Shown in pieces: positions 1-8,959 of a stretch of DNA of 64,000 bases. The position numbers and the translations under genes are program-made. Source of the stretch: Ramlibacter sp. (GTDB lineage: Bacteria > Pseudomonadota > Gammaproteobacteria > Burkholderiales > Burkholderiaceae_C); NCBI GenBank assembly GCA_016713005.1, contig JADJPY010000012.1, forward strand, positions 1-64,000, in the 5' to 3' direction. Each line of letters opens with the position of its first letter. Position 1 is the first letter of the stretch. Under the pieces are notes generated by a model. That model searched no databases and had not been told where the DNA came from. It worked only from the letters and a program-made list of their open reading frames with translations.

Positions 1-82
1 TGACGGTACGCAAAGCTAGCACTGGCGCGGGGGTGGTCTGGGTAGACCGTTGATTTCATTGACTTTCCTGTTCGCTTTGTAA
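1..82. repeat. Left terminal inverted repeat of IS1071 (partial)
   Basis: Bases 1-73 match the reverse complement of 3076-3148 with about five mismatches, and the match weakens after that. This is the inner part of the left end; the outer 28 bases are not in the window. Confidence 0.9.
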
Positions 83-117
83 ACGGGTATGGTGGCCTCC
101 CACTTTTGAGGTTCACG

Positions 118-3033
118 ATGCAGGGTTGGCACACAACGTTTTTTGGGGATGCGTGGGCTCCCCGCGATATCAGCGACTTCGAGATGAAGGCATTTTTCAC
201 CTTCGATGGTGCCGAGCGCGACGCAATCAATGCACGCCGAGGTGATTCCCACAAGCTTGGTCTGGCGCTCCATATTGGTTTCCTGCGCATGAGTGGGCGT
301 TTGCTCGGTGCCTTTCGGGTAATTCCAGTAGCCTTGTGGCGCCACCTTGGCAACGAGCTTGGCATTGCAGCACCAGAAGTCGCCTCGCTGAGAGCCATGT
401 ATGAACGCGGGCGCACGCTATTCGATCACCAACAAGTAGCCTGCACGGTCCTTGGATTCCAGTGGATGAGCGAGCACCAGCGCCGCTCACTGGTACGTGA
501 ACTGCGCGACGAAGTGGCGCGCTGCGCCGACCGCGATCAGCTACTCGTGCGGGCGCGTCAATGGCTGTACAAGAACAAGCTGGTGATCGTGCACGAGCGG
601 GCAATTCGGACACTGATTGCGGCGGCACTTGCCCAGCTTGAAGTTGAAACAGGCACCGCCATCGCCGCCAGCGTTGATCCAGCAACACTTGATCGCTGGC
701 GAGCCTCAGTTTCAGAGCTGCGCCCAGATGGACAAACCCAGCAGAGTTGGCTATGGGCTGCACCGGCGAAACACTCAACCCGCCAAATCAGCGAGGTACT
801 GGAGCGCATCGACCTGCTTTACACGCTGGACGTTCATAAGCACCTGGCAGACATCCCCGATCTCATCTTGCGCCGCTACGCGCGCCGACTTGTCTCCAGG
901 CCGCCCTCAGCCGGAGCCAAGATCAAAGAGCCAGCGCGCACCGTGGAGGTCGCATGCTTTCTTCGGTATTGCCTGTTCACCACCACAGACCAGTTGATCC
1001 TTATGGTGCAGCGCCGGATCGCCGATCTGTGGCGTCAGGCTGCCGCCGATGTCCCCGCTACCGTCAATTGGGCCGCAATGTACAAAACGCTGCTCGGCGA
1101 ACTTGTTGCCTTGAGCGCGCAAGGTGCGGTGCCAGATGCTGAGTTGCGTGCCCGTCTTGAAGCCTTGATCACCGAAACCCAGAAACGCAAACCACCGAGC
1201 AGGGCCTCCCTGGTCCGCGAGGGATTGATTGATGGAATTCGCCCCGTGCGGTCGTTGCTCGTCGCCATTGCAAAGCTGCCCTGGCAGGCCACCGGCGAGC
1301 ATCCTGCCATCGAGTACCTTGCCAAGCTGCAAGCTTTATATCTCAAAGGATCCAGAAAGCTGCCAGTTGAAGTGGTGGCACCAAGTCTGGGAATGATCTG
1401 GCAGGTTTCGATCTCCAGCCCAGACCGGGAACGGGCGTTTCAGGCGTTGGAGGTGGCCGCCCTGTTTGCCCTGCGCCGCGCGGTGCGCAATGGCTCGGTC
1501 TGGATTGAGCACAGCCTGAGCTTTCGGGGTCGTGCGCGCTTGTTCTTCACGGACGAGCGTTGGCAGGCAGAGTCCAAGAAACACTATGCCCGTCTATCGT
1601 TACCCAGCAAGGCTGCCACTTTCTTGAAGCCTTTGCTGGCCAGAGTAACTGCCGGTGTCGATGCGGTGGCCGCTGCAGCCCGCAGTGGCGTACTGCGCGT
1701 GGATGATGAACTCCATTTGTCGCCATTGCCCGCAGAGGACGAAGACCCAGAAGTGACCAAGCTGCGCGCGGCTTTGGATCACCGCATCGGTGAGGTTCAA
1801 TTGCCGGAAGTGATTCTGGCCGTTGACGCCCAGGTGCGCTTTAGCTGGATCATGCTCGGACGTGAGCCGCGCTCTACCGACGAGCTGCTGATGGTCTATG
1901 CCGGCATCATGGCCCACGGCACCAGTCTGACTGCGGTCGAATGCGCGCGCATGATTCCGCAATTGTCTGCCACCAGCATTCGCCAGGCCATGCGCTGGGC
2001 GCGGGACGAACGGCGTCTGAGCCAGGCCTGCCAGGCTGTGCTGGAATTCATGCAGCGACACCCGATTGCCGCCACCTGGGGGCGGTCCGATTTGGCATCT
2101 TCTGACATGATGAGCATGGAGACCACCAAACGGGTGTGGCAAGCCCGGCTTGATCCTCGGCGCAACACACCTTCCATTGGAATCTACTCCCATGTAAAAG
2201 ACCGGTGGGGCATCTTCCATGCGCAGCCCTTTGTGCTCAATGAGCGCCAGGCGGGCGTGGCCATTGAAGGTGTCATCCGCCAAGAAAAGCTGGAGACCAG
2301 CCAGCTTGCTGTGGATACCCATGGCTACACCGACTTTGCCATGTCACATGCCCGTTTGCTTGGTTTTGATCTTTGCCCGCGGTTGAAGGAACTCAAACAG
2401 CGCCACCTCTTTGTGCCACGCGGCACCAAAGTGCCCGCAGAAATCGCTGCGGTGTGCGAAGCCAATGTCGACGTCGCTTTGATCGAAAAGCATTGGGATA
2501 GTCTGGTGCACCTGGCAGCCTCGGTCATGAGCGGACATGCCAGTGCGGTGGCAGCTCTTGCGCGGTTCGGTTCTGCCGCCCAGGGCGATCCAATCTATGA
2601 GGCTGGCGTGCAATTGGGGCGGTTGCTGCGTACGGCGTTTTTGGCTGACTACTTTGTCAAGGACGCTTTCAGGAACGAGTTGCGCCGGGTGCTCAATCGG
2701 GGCGAGGCTGTTAACGCCCTCAAGCGCGCCATTTATACCGGCCGGATCAGCCCGGCGCAGGCCAAACGTGTCGATGAAATGCAGGCTGTGGCCGATGCGT
2801 TGAGCCTGATGGCCAACATCGTGATGGCGTGGAATACCTCACAGATGCAGGCGGTCCTGGATCGCTGGTCGAACCGCCGCCAGGTCATTCCACCGGAACT
2901 GATCGGGAAGATTGCGCCCACCAGGCTGGAGAGCATCAACTTGCGGGGTGTGTTTCGCTTCCCGGTTGACCGCTATGCTGACCAAATCCTGCCTTCGCGG
3001 CCAAATGCATCGATAACTGGCACCAATGGATGA
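118..3033 (+). CDS. tnpA: Tn3-family transposase TnpA of IS1071
   Basis: This is the DDE transposase that binds the ~110-bp ends and carries out replicative transposition. ATG at 118 gives 971 residues, the published IS1071 length; an in-frame TTG at 106 would add four. The architecture is the usual Tn3 one: an N-terminal DNA-binding (DUF4158-like) region followed by the large catalytic C-terminal half. No frameshift or stop is seen, so the gene looks intact. No resolvase accompanies it, so cointegrates would be resolved by host recombination. IS1071 copies commonly flank and mobilise catabolic genes, which fits the dioxygenase genes starting 315 bp beyond its right end. Confidence 0.95.
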   Translation: MQGWHTTFFGDAWAPRDISDFEMKAFFTFDGAERDAINARRGDSHKLGLALHIGFLRMSGRLLGAFRVIPVALWRHLGNELGIAAPEVASLRAMYERGRTLFDHQQVACTVLGFQWMSEHQRRSLVRELRDEVARCADRDQLLVRARQWLYKNKLVIVHERAIRTLIAAALAQLEVETGTAIAASVDPATLDRWRASVSELRPDGQTQQSWLWAAPAKHSTRQISEVLERIDLLYTLDVHKHLADIPDLILRRYARRLVSRPPSAGAKIKEPARTVEVACFLRYCLFTTTDQLILMVQRRIADLWRQAAADVPATVNWAAMYKTLLGELVALSAQGAVPDAELRARLEALITETQKRKPPSRASLVREGLIDGIRPVRSLLVAIAKLPWQATGEHPAIEYLAKLQALYLKGSRKLPVEVVAPSLGMIWQVSISSPDRERAFQALEVAALFALRRAVRNGSVWIEHSLSFRGRARLFFTDERWQAESKKHYARLSLPSKAATFLKPLLARVTAGVDAVAAAARSGVLRVDDELHLSPLPAEDEDPEVTKLRAALDHRIGEVQLPEVILAVDAQVRFSWIMLGREPRSTDELLMVYAGIMAHGTSLTAVECARMIPQLSATSIRQAMRWARDERRLSQACQAVLEFMQRHPIAATWGRSDLASSDMMSMETTKRVWQARLDPRRNTPSIGIYSHVKDRWGIFHAQPFVLNERQAGVAIEGVIRQEKLETSQLAVDTHGYTDFAMSHARLLGFDLCPRLKELKQRHLFVPRGTKVPAEIAAVCEANVDVALIEKHWDSLVHLAASVMSGHASAVAALARFGSAAQGDPIYEAGVQLGRLLRTAFLADYFVKDAFRNELRRVLNRGEAVNALKRAIYTGRISPAQAKRVDEMQAVADALSLMANIVMAWNTSQMQAVLDRWSNRRQVIPPELIGKIAPTRLESINLRGVFRFPVDRYADQILPSRPNASITGTNG

Positions 3034-3066
3034 AACCGACCACGGTTTGACGCCACGAATCGCAGA

Positions 3067-3176
3067 TTTGAAAGTGAACAGGAAAGTCAATGAAATCAAC
3101 GATCTACCAACACCACCTCCGCGCCAGTGCTAGCTTTTCGTACCGTCACTTATTGCACTGAAAACGAGGAGACCCC
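3067..3176. repeat. Right terminal inverted repeat of IS1071
   Basis: This is the complete right end, about 110 bp. Its outer 28 bases (3149-3176) have no partner inside the window; the inner 73 pair with bases 1-73. Confidence 0.9.
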
Positions 3177-3490
3177 ACCTTCAGCTCAGGCATCTTTGCC
3201 CGGTTCCGTGCATGCTAACGATCATCACTCCGGATAACGCTCGAAGTAAAAATCGCATTACTCCGAGTCCGAATATTCATCGATATCCCATTCGCGCCCG
3301 GTTGCCTGGTCATCCGCGATGGCCCGGATCACGTTAACAAATGAAATTTACTCCGCATATTTGATTTGTATGTGTGCATACTATATGATTGGAGATAGAA
3401 TCAATTATGTGATTTGCGCAAGCCAATCCGACAGTATGCCCGCCGCCTGCTGCCCACTATATGCTGCACCATTATTAACAGGAGATCTGC
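3177..3490. other. Non-coding leader between IS1071 and pcaH
   Basis: This 314-bp stretch has no convincing gene. It holds a candidate promoter at 3361-3389 and a Shine-Dalgarno GGAG at 3481-3484 in front of ATG 3491. The first ~150 bp after the insertion sequence show nothing recognisable. Confidence 0.5.
3361..3389 (+). promoter_or_regulatory. Candidate sigma70 promoter with palindromic spacer, upstream of pcaHG
   Basis: TTGATT at 3361-3366 and TATGAT at 3384-3389 are separated by 17 bp, which is good sigma70 spacing. The spacer contains the inverted repeat GTATG-N4-CATAC (3368-3381), suitably placed for a repressor that blocks RNA polymerase. No regulator gene is adjacent. The assignment rests on sequence pattern only. 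Confidence 0.4.
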
Positions 3491-4235
3491 ATGACAGCTG
3501 ATGCTGACCCGTCCGGAGAATTCATACAGCGGAACCCCCGCGGTACATCCTCCAGCCCATACGCCAAACTACAGGTTTACCGTGCTGCGCTCCCCACGCA
3601 ATGCGCTCATTACGCTGCATAACTCGCTGTCGGAGGTCACTGCCCCGTCGTTCCGCCGCGAGGATCTCGGAGCGATTGATAACGACCTGATCATGAACTA
3701 TGCGAAAGACGGCCTGCCGATCGGAGAACGCATCATCGTGCACGGCTATGTGCTCGACGAACTTGGTCGACCAGTTCGAAATTCGCTCGTCGAGGTATGG
3801 CAGGCCAATGCCGGCGGACGCTACCGACACAAGAAAGATCAATATATCGCACCGATCGACCCGAATTTTGGCGGATGTGGCAGGGTGCTCACAGATGCGA
3901 ACGGCTACTACTTCTTCCGCACGATCAAGCCCGGCCCCTACCCAGTGCGAAGCGGCAGCACAACAGACTGGCGGCCTGCGCACATCCACTTCTCACTATC
4001 CGGTGATGGCTGGGCTCAGCGTCTCATTACCCAGATGTACTTCGAAGGTGATCCCTTGATCGCCACCTGTCCAATTGTGCAAACTGTTCCCAGCGAAGAA
4101 CAAGTCCGCGGGCTGATTGCGTTACAAGATCCGAGTGCTTTTGTCACGCTTGACAGCCGGGCCTATCGCTTTGATGTCGTATTGCGCGGCCGTCGGGCCA
4201 CATGGTTCGAAAACCGTATTCAAGGAGCTAAGTGA
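3491..4235 (+). CDS. pcaH: Protocatechuate 3,4-dioxygenase beta subunit (PcaH type), frameshifted near its N-terminus
   Basis: This is the Fe(III)-bearing subunit of an intradiol dioxygenase that cleaves protocatechuate or 4-sulfocatechol between the hydroxyl groups. Counting from the in-frame ATG at 3501, the iron ligands are visible as Tyr108 (GRYRH), Tyr147 (PGPYP), His161 and His163 (AHIHF), almost at the canonical numbers. The ribosome-binding site (GGAG, 3481-3484) fits ATG 3491, whose frame encodes an FIQRNP start typical of the family but runs out of frame. Removing one C from the C5 run at 3535-3539 joins it to the HPPAHTPNY frame. As written, only the poorly spaced ATG 3501 is usable. 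pcaG follows with overlapping TGATG. Neighbouring genes suggest the type II (4-sulfocatechol) enzyme. Confidence 0.88.
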
Positions 4236-4861
4236 TGCCACGGCAAATAAAAATGCTTGCTGAAACCGCTTCGCAAACAGCCGGTCCGTATGTACATATT
4301 GGACTAGCCCCGCAGCAGGCTGGTTTCGATATTTTCGAGAAAAACTTCGACAACGTGCTGGTCTCACCGCAGTCCAAGGGCGAACGCATTCGGGTCGAGT
4401 GCAGGGTGTTTGACGGTTTGCGCACGCCGGTGCGCGACGCGCTCATCGAAATCTGGCAGGCAAATGCCGCTGGACGCTACGCGCACCCTGGCGACAAGCA
4501 AGACAAGGCCGCCGATCCACACTTTCATGGGTGGGGAAGAGGCTGCACTGACTTCGATACCGGTCTCTGTACCTTCGATACCGTCAAGCCCGGGGCGGTA
4601 GTTGGCCGTAACGGCAGGTTGATGGCCCCGCACATCAACCTTTGGATTGTGGCACGTGGCATCAACATCGGCTTGAATACCCGCATGTACTTCTCCGATG
4701 AGGAAGAGGCTAATGCGAATGATCCGGTGCTCAACGGCATCGAGTGGGAAGTGCGGCGCAAGACCCTTATCGGCCAACGCGAAGCAAGCGCCAGCCAGGT
4801 GGTATATCGATTCGACATTTACCTGCAAGGACCAGAAGAAACCGTGTTCTTCGACATTTGA
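4235..4861 (+). CDS. pcaG: Protocatechuate 3,4-dioxygenase alpha subunit (PcaG type)
   Basis: This is the partner subunit of the intradiol dioxygenase, lacking the full iron site of the beta subunit. It is 208 residues with the family core EIWQANAAGRYAHP followed by HFHGWGRG and the C-terminal beta-sandwich. ATG 4235 overlaps the pcaH stop (TGATG) and has an AGGAG at 4222-4226; the preceding GTG at 4232 is the alternative. Tight overlap implies translational coupling and a 1:1 complex in the cytoplasm. No defect is visible. Pairing with a distant cycloisomerase, lactone hydrolase and maleylacetate reductase rather than with pcaCD argues for a modified pathway. Confidence 0.9.
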   Translation: MPRQIKMLAETASQTAGPYVHIGLAPQQAGFDIFEKNFDNVLVSPQSKGERIRVECRVFDGLRTPVRDALIEIWQANAAGRYAHPGDKQDKAADPHFHGWGRGCTDFDTGLCTFDTVKPGAVVGRNGRLMAPHINLWIVARGINIGLNTRMYFSDEEEANANDPVLNGIEWEVRRKTLIGQREASASQVVYRFDIYLQGPEETVFFDI

Positions 4862-4879
4862 TGCACCTGCTGCGCCGTT

Positions 4880-4910
4880 GTTCTTGATCGCCTTCGCCCC
4901 GATCGAGAAC
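4880..4910 (+). terminator. Hairpin 19 bp downstream of pcaG, possible transcript end
   Basis: An 11-bp stem (4880-4890 with 4900-4910, one mismatch) closes a 9-base loop just after the pcaG stop. There is no T-tract, so a factor-independent terminator is not proven; it may only stabilise the 3' end. Confidence 0.35.
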
Positions 4911-5052
4911 GACGGATTTCAGGGAGAGCAGGGACGATCAGCGCGAGGTCGGGAAGACTGACGTCGTGCTAACCTGAAGTTCCAGTAAGCGAAGAGCGAG
5001 TTTTCTCTGTATTTTCAAACGCTTGGCTTGAAATTCGCCTTTCGCTTTCTGT

Positions 5053-5706
5053 CTACACTTTGATCTGCCGTAGCAGTTCGATCGCACGCTGTTGCTTCGC
5101 GTTGGGGCTCGTGAGGACTTCGAAGGTAGGCACGCTTTTCGCGGCCTGTGGTGTGCGGCAGGTATTGCGCACGATGGTGGCAAGTTCAGCCATCAAAGTG
5201 CCAAAGCTGTGCACTGGGGTGTCGTCGTCGAGGGTGTCGCGGGCGACCTTGGTCAGCGCTGCCTGAGAGCGCCTGGCCGGCATCGGCAAACATGAGCTCA
5301 CGCCAGGCTTCGCGCATGTGCCACTCGACATAGTACGCGAGCATGCACAGGAAGATGTGTGAGCGTACCCGATCGGCCAGACGGTGATGAATCGGGCGCA
5401 CCTTGAGGTCGATGGTTTTGAACGAGCGGAAGGCGCGCTCGACGTTGGCCAGTGACTTGTAGTTGCGCACGCAATCTGCCGCCGCCATGTGCGTAGCCGG
5501 CACCGAGGTGCGAACGATGTAAATGCCATCCAGCGCGGCTTGCGCAGTGATACTGGCGGGCGTGCGCCGGAACACGAACGCCGCATCCTCAATGACGAGT
5601 TCGAAGTGCTTGGCGACCTTGTACTGGTTGATAATTTTGCCCACGCGCACGCCGATTTCATCCTTGCCGGCGAGCTTGGCGGCATCCACTCTGGCCTTGA
5701 TCTTCT
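5053..5706 (-). pseudogene. IS1634-family transposase, C-terminal remnant
   Basis: Minus-strand coding sequence for the C-terminal third of an IS1634/IS4-type transposase: the segment NYKSLANVERAFRSFKTID, then CMLAYYVEWHMREAWREL, and at the end AKQQRAIELLRQIKV. The reading frame shifts once at about 5270-5285. The 5' part of the gene is gone because the IS66-type element begins at 5707, inside it. It is non-functional debris that records an early insertion between pcaHG and the maleylacetate reductase gene. Confidence 0.75.
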
Positions 5707-5786
5707 GTAAGCGCGAATTTCCCTGCACATAGCGTAACGATGTGAATGAGTGGAGCATAGGTGTCCACGTATGGAGGTGGACACCT

Positions 5787-6015
5787 ATGCAAGAGAATCG
5801 GAATGACTCAGAGTTAGGGCTGGTGGTGACCAGCACACGGCGCGATGGCCGGCGGCGCTATGATTCACAATCGAAACGTCGGCTGGCCCAGGCATGCCTG
5901 CAGCCGGGCGTATCGCTGGCGGGAATGGCCCTCAAACATGGCGTGAACGCCAACCTGTTGCGCAAATGGGTCGTGAATTATCAGCGCGCGAGCACTTCTG
6001 CAGCGCCGCAGGCTG
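5787..6015 (+). pseudogene. IS66 tnpA 5' part
   Basis: ATG 5787 opens a small helix-turn-helix protein of the IS66 TnpA (IS3/IS66 Orf1-like) type; recognisable segments are RRRYDSQSKRRLAQACLQPG and HGVNANLLRKWV. After about 75 residues the similarity ends at the junction with tnpC sequence, which is in another frame, so the product ends in unrelated residues. Confidence 0.7.
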
Positions 6016-6656
6016 TCAGGGCGCGCTGCACCGCATCGGCGAAGATGTCAGTGAACAGTTGCATATTCCACCCCAGACGCCGTGGGTCTGGCAGCATGTC
6101 CGGTTCAAATATGGTTGCCGCCATTGCGAACGGCACGGGGTGAGCGCCCCGGTCGTGCGCGCCGCCATGCCGGCGCAACCGCTGCCAGGCAGCGTGGCCG
6201 ATGCGGCCACGATTGCCACCGTCATGACCGGCAAGTATACCGACGGCATGCCGCTGTACCGGATGGAAGCGGTATTGGGCCGTGCGGGAATCGAACTGGG
6301 CCGCGACACGATGGGACACTGGATGATTGGCGCGAGCCAACGCCATCTGCAACGCCTGTATGACACGATGCATAGTGTGCTCTTGTCGCAGTCGCTAATC
6401 CATGGCGACGAGACCAGGGTGCAGGTGCTGCATGAAGACGGCAAGAGCGCGCAAAGTCAATCGTACATGTGGGTGTATCGCAGCGCTGAGGCCAGTCCCA
6501 AGCCGGTCGTGCTGTTCGAGTACCAGCCGGGACGCGCACAGCAGCATCCGCAGACATTCCTAAAGGGTTACGCCGGCATGCTGATGACCGATGGCTACAG
6601 CGCCTGGCGCACGCTCGACGGCGTGGCGCACCTGGGCTGCATGGCGCATGCGAGAA
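6016..6656 (+). pseudogene. IS66 tnpC internal fragment
   Basis: Read in the frame that is open from 5894, this encodes the central part of an IS66 transposase: RIGEDVSEQLHIPP, a cysteine-rich CRHCERHG, MTGKYTDGMPLYRME, HGDETRVQVL and HLGCMAHARR. The N-terminal ~130 residues and the C-terminal end are missing. The open frame runs on into sequence antisense to the maleylacetate reductase gene, which should not be read as protein. Confidence 0.7.
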
Positions 6657-6706
6657 GGTACACGGGGGAAACGTTGCCCGCACCTTCTTTGCTGATTGCG
6701 CAGCAA

Positions 6707-7768
6707 TTATTTCGGTGGACGCTGGCCCTCATACGCATCACGCAACAGTGCAAGCGTGTCGTCGTATTCGACCGCGCGTGGATTCGGATAAGGCGCATCG
6801 GTTGCGATCCTCGCCGCGCGCTCGAGTCCTTCTTCTGTCATCCCAATATCCTTAAGCGCGAGCGTCAGACCCAGCTTAACTTCGAGATCGTAGAGGCCAG
6901 TTGGTGCATCCTCGGTACCGAGCGCGCGCGCAATTCGCGCCATTGCGAGAGGCGCGGCGTCGCGGTTATAGCGCATTGCATGTGGCAAAACGATAGAGTG
7001 TGTTTCCGCATGTGGCAGGTTAAATGTGCCACCGAGCACATGGCAAAGTTTGTGGTGCAGTGCCACTCCCGCAGAGCCAAGCGTTATTCCGGCGAGCCAT
7101 GCGCCATAGAGCGCTTCGCTCCGTGCCTCCATGTTCGCCGGATCTTCCACGACGGTCGGAAGAGCAGACGCCAGCGCGCGGATCCCTTCCTCTGCCATCA
7201 TTGAAATAATCGGGTTGCCGTCGTGTGCATACAGCGCCTCTGCACAGTGGGCGATTGCATTCATGCCGCTCGCTGCTGAAAGCGCTGGCGGCAGCGTAAG
7301 AGTGAGTGCAGGATCGTAGATTACCGTCTTCGGCAGCACGCGCGCATCCCGCCCCGTCTTTTTCATGCCGGCATCCGTGAGGCCGTAGATGGGCGTCATC
7401 TCTGAGCCTGCGTAAGTGGTAGGCACAGCAAGGATAGGCAAGTCGGAAGTCAGTGCGATTGCCTTGCCTAGCCCCGTAGTTGAGCCACCGCCAACCGTGA
7501 CGCAGCAGTCGGCGCCGAGTTCCTGCGCCAGATGGCGCGCTTCCTCAGCTATCGCAAGCGGCACATGCATCACGGCCTTGTCATACACGCCGGCGACGCG
7601 GTCACCGAGAATTTCCGTTACGCGCTGAAGATTGAGGGACTTTTCGGGAGTGGAGAGAATGAGCACCCGTCCCGCGCCCAGGCGCTCGACTTCGGACGGA
7701 AGCTGCATGAGCGATCCCACACCGAACACGACCCGGCAAGGCAAGCCAGCATACACAAATGGATTCAT
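6707..7768 (-). CDS. Maleylacetate reductase (iron-containing alcohol dehydrogenase family)
   Basis: Reduces maleylacetate to 3-oxoadipate with NAD(P)H, the step that feeds unusual aromatic degradation into central metabolism. It is 353 residues, the normal length. Visible motifs are the nucleotide-binding GGGSTTGLGKA, VPTTYAGSEMTPIYG, MNAIAHCAEALY and the metal-site segment HHKLCHVLGGTFNLPHAETH, all typical of maleylacetate reductases rather than general Fe-alcohol dehydrogenases. It is the last gene of the minus-strand cluster, 140 bp after dctP, and ends about 50 bp from the truncated IS66. In the 4-sulfocatechol pathway the lactone hydrolase releases maleylacetate, so it completes the route. 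Confidence 0.92.
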   Translation of the reverse strand: MNPFVYAGLPCRVVFGVGSLMQLPSEVERLGAGRVLILSTPEKSLNLQRVTEILGDRVAGVYDKAVMHVPLAIAEEARHLAQELGADCCVTVGGGSTTGLGKAIALTSDLPILAVPTTYAGSEMTPIYGLTDAGMKKTGRDARVLPKTVIYDPALTLTLPPALSAASGMNAIAHCAEALYAHDGNPIISMMAEEGIRALASALPTVVEDPANMEARSEALYGAWLAGITLGSAGVALHHKLCHVLGGTFNLPHAETHSIVLPHAMRYNRDAAPLAMARIARALGTEDAPTGLYDLEVKLGLTLALKDIGMTEEGLERAARIATDAPYPNPRAVEYDDTLALLRDAYEGQRPPK

Positions 7769-7908
7769 TAGAAGTCAACTTTCTTGTCTCGACGATCAGG
7801 CAATTTCATACTCAACGTCGCAAGGGCGACGCGGTCAGACCAAAAGACCGCTCGCACTTGCTACCCCTCGGGCAATACACTCAACCACTACCGGTATCTA
7901 CCAGGCAA

Positions 7909-8946
7909 TTATTTGTCGTACTGCTTGATCAACGCTCTGGCCTCGTCGAGCAGTTTATTCCCATCCACTCCCTTGGCACCGGCTTCCTTTTTCCAGTCGC
8001 CATATACGGACGCGGAAGCTTTGACCATGTGCTGGATCTCCGCATCGCTTATCGTGTTCAGTGTGTTTCCGCGGTCGAGTGCAAGCTTACGGTGCGGCCC
8101 CACAACAGCATCAAATCCGGTCTCGCCCGCCCATGCCGAGATTGCGAGTCCACTGTTCGCGTCGATGACTTTCTTCAGATCGGCCGGTAGGCTATCGTAT
8201 TTTGCCTGGTTCATTGCAAACGCGAAAATCGAGTTCGCAATGCGCGGTGCGCCCGCGGCTGTGTCAAGGTGGAACTTGGCGATTTCGTGGAGCTTGACGG
8301 ATGGCGCACCTTCCCAAGGCACCATAGCACCATCAATTACGCCCTTTGACAGCGATTCCGGTACTTGGGGCAGAGGCATCTGTACGGGAGTAGCGCCCAG
8401 CGCGGTAATCATGCGCGAGCTGATTCGTGTCGCCGCGCGGATCTTGAGTCCCTTTAAGTCGTCAAGCGACTTGACGTTTTTGTCTGTGAAGTGAAACAAA
8501 TGTCCGTCGGCCACATGCATGAAAAGGAGCTTTGTACCCCGAAACTCATCCAGTGCATTTTTCTGCGTATATGCCCACAGAGCTTGGCTGCTGCCTTTTG
8601 AGGTAATCGTCATGAAGGGCAATTCGAACACTTCAGCTTTGGTGAAACGCCCGGCGGCATAGGTCGGGATTGCCCACACAATATCGACGATACCATCACG
8701 AGCCTGATCGAACAGCTGCGCGGGTGTGCCGCCGAGCTGCATGGCCGGATAGATCTGACACTTCATGCGGTCGTTGGATTCTTTGTTGATTTTGTCACAC
8801 CACGGTTGCAGCATCTTTACCTGGATATTTGACGTACCAGGCAGGAAGTGGTGAACCTTGAGAACGACCTGCTGCGCGCTAGCTGGAGCGGCGCCGACTA
8901 ACGCAAAGAGCATGGCGGCGCCAGCATGGATGAGCGTTTTTTTCAT
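7909..8946 (-). CDS. TRAP transporter substrate-binding protein (DctP type)
   Basis: Periplasmic receptor of a TRAP secondary transporter, about 345 residues. Start ATG at 8946 is preceded by a good AGGAGA. Residues 1-24 form a signal peptide ending ASA-Q. The DctP fold shows in HHFLPGTSNIQ, the arginine-containing GLKIRAATRISSRM (carboxylate/anion-binding region) and PQVPESLSKGVIDGAMVPWE. It follows dctM by 13 bp. Because the operon encodes sulfoaromatic ring-cleavage enzymes, a sulfonated or carboxylated aromatic is the likely ligand; this is inference. Confidence 0.9.
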   Translation of the reverse strand: MKKTLIHAGAAMLFALVGAAPASAQQVVLKVHHFLPGTSNIQVKMLQPWCDKINKESNDRMKCQIYPAMQLGGTPAQLFDQARDGIVDIVWAIPTYAAGRFTKAEVFELPFMTITSKGSSQALWAYTQKNALDEFRGTKLLFMHVADGHLFHFTDKNVKSLDDLKGLKIRAATRISSRMITALGATPVQMPLPQVPESLSKGVIDGAMVPWEGAPSVKLHEIAKFHLDTAAGAPRIANSIFAFAMNQAKYDSLPADLKKVIDANSGLAISAWAGETGFDAVVGPHRKLALDRGNTLNTISDAEIQHMVKASASVYGDWKKEAGAKGVDGNKLLDEARALIKQYDK

Positions 8947-8959
8947 GATGAGTCTCCTT

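Larger units (their letters stand above)
1..3176 (+). mobile_element. IS1071 (Tn3 family), first ~28 bases outside the window
   Basis: The element consists of one long Tn3-family transposase gene between long inverted repeats, with no resolvase. The right end runs to 3176, where the outermost bases read GGGGTCTCCTCG on the complementary strand. The window begins inside the left repeat: base 1 pairs with base 3148 of the right repeat, so 28 bases of the left tip are missing. Size (about 3.2 kb), the ~110-bp repeats and the lone 971-residue transposase agree with IS1071, which flanks xenobiotic catabolic genes in Comamonas, Delftia and Hydrogenophaga. The target duplication cannot be checked because the left flank is outside the window. 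Confidence 0.93.
5707..6656 (+). mobile_element. IS66-family element, internally deleted and truncated
   Basis: The left end carries the IS66-type tip GTAAGCG at 5707. Behind it stand the start of tnpA and, fused to it, an internal part of tnpC; tnpB and the first part of tnpC are missing. The right part stops near 6656 inside tnpC, about 50 bp before the maleylacetate reductase stop codon. The element interrupts the IS1634-family transposase remnant on its left and cannot transpose by itself. Confidence 0.75.

Noticed and set aside
3491..4861. Ordinary protocatechuate branch of the beta-ketoadipate pathway
   Set aside because: No pcaC, pcaD or pcaIJ in the cluster; instead an amidohydrolase-type lactone hydrolase and maleylacetate reductase are present.
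6660..7204. Apparent continuation of the IS66 tnpC frame beyond 6656
   Set aside because: The residues lose all similarity to IS66 and the opposite strand is the intact maleylacetate reductase.
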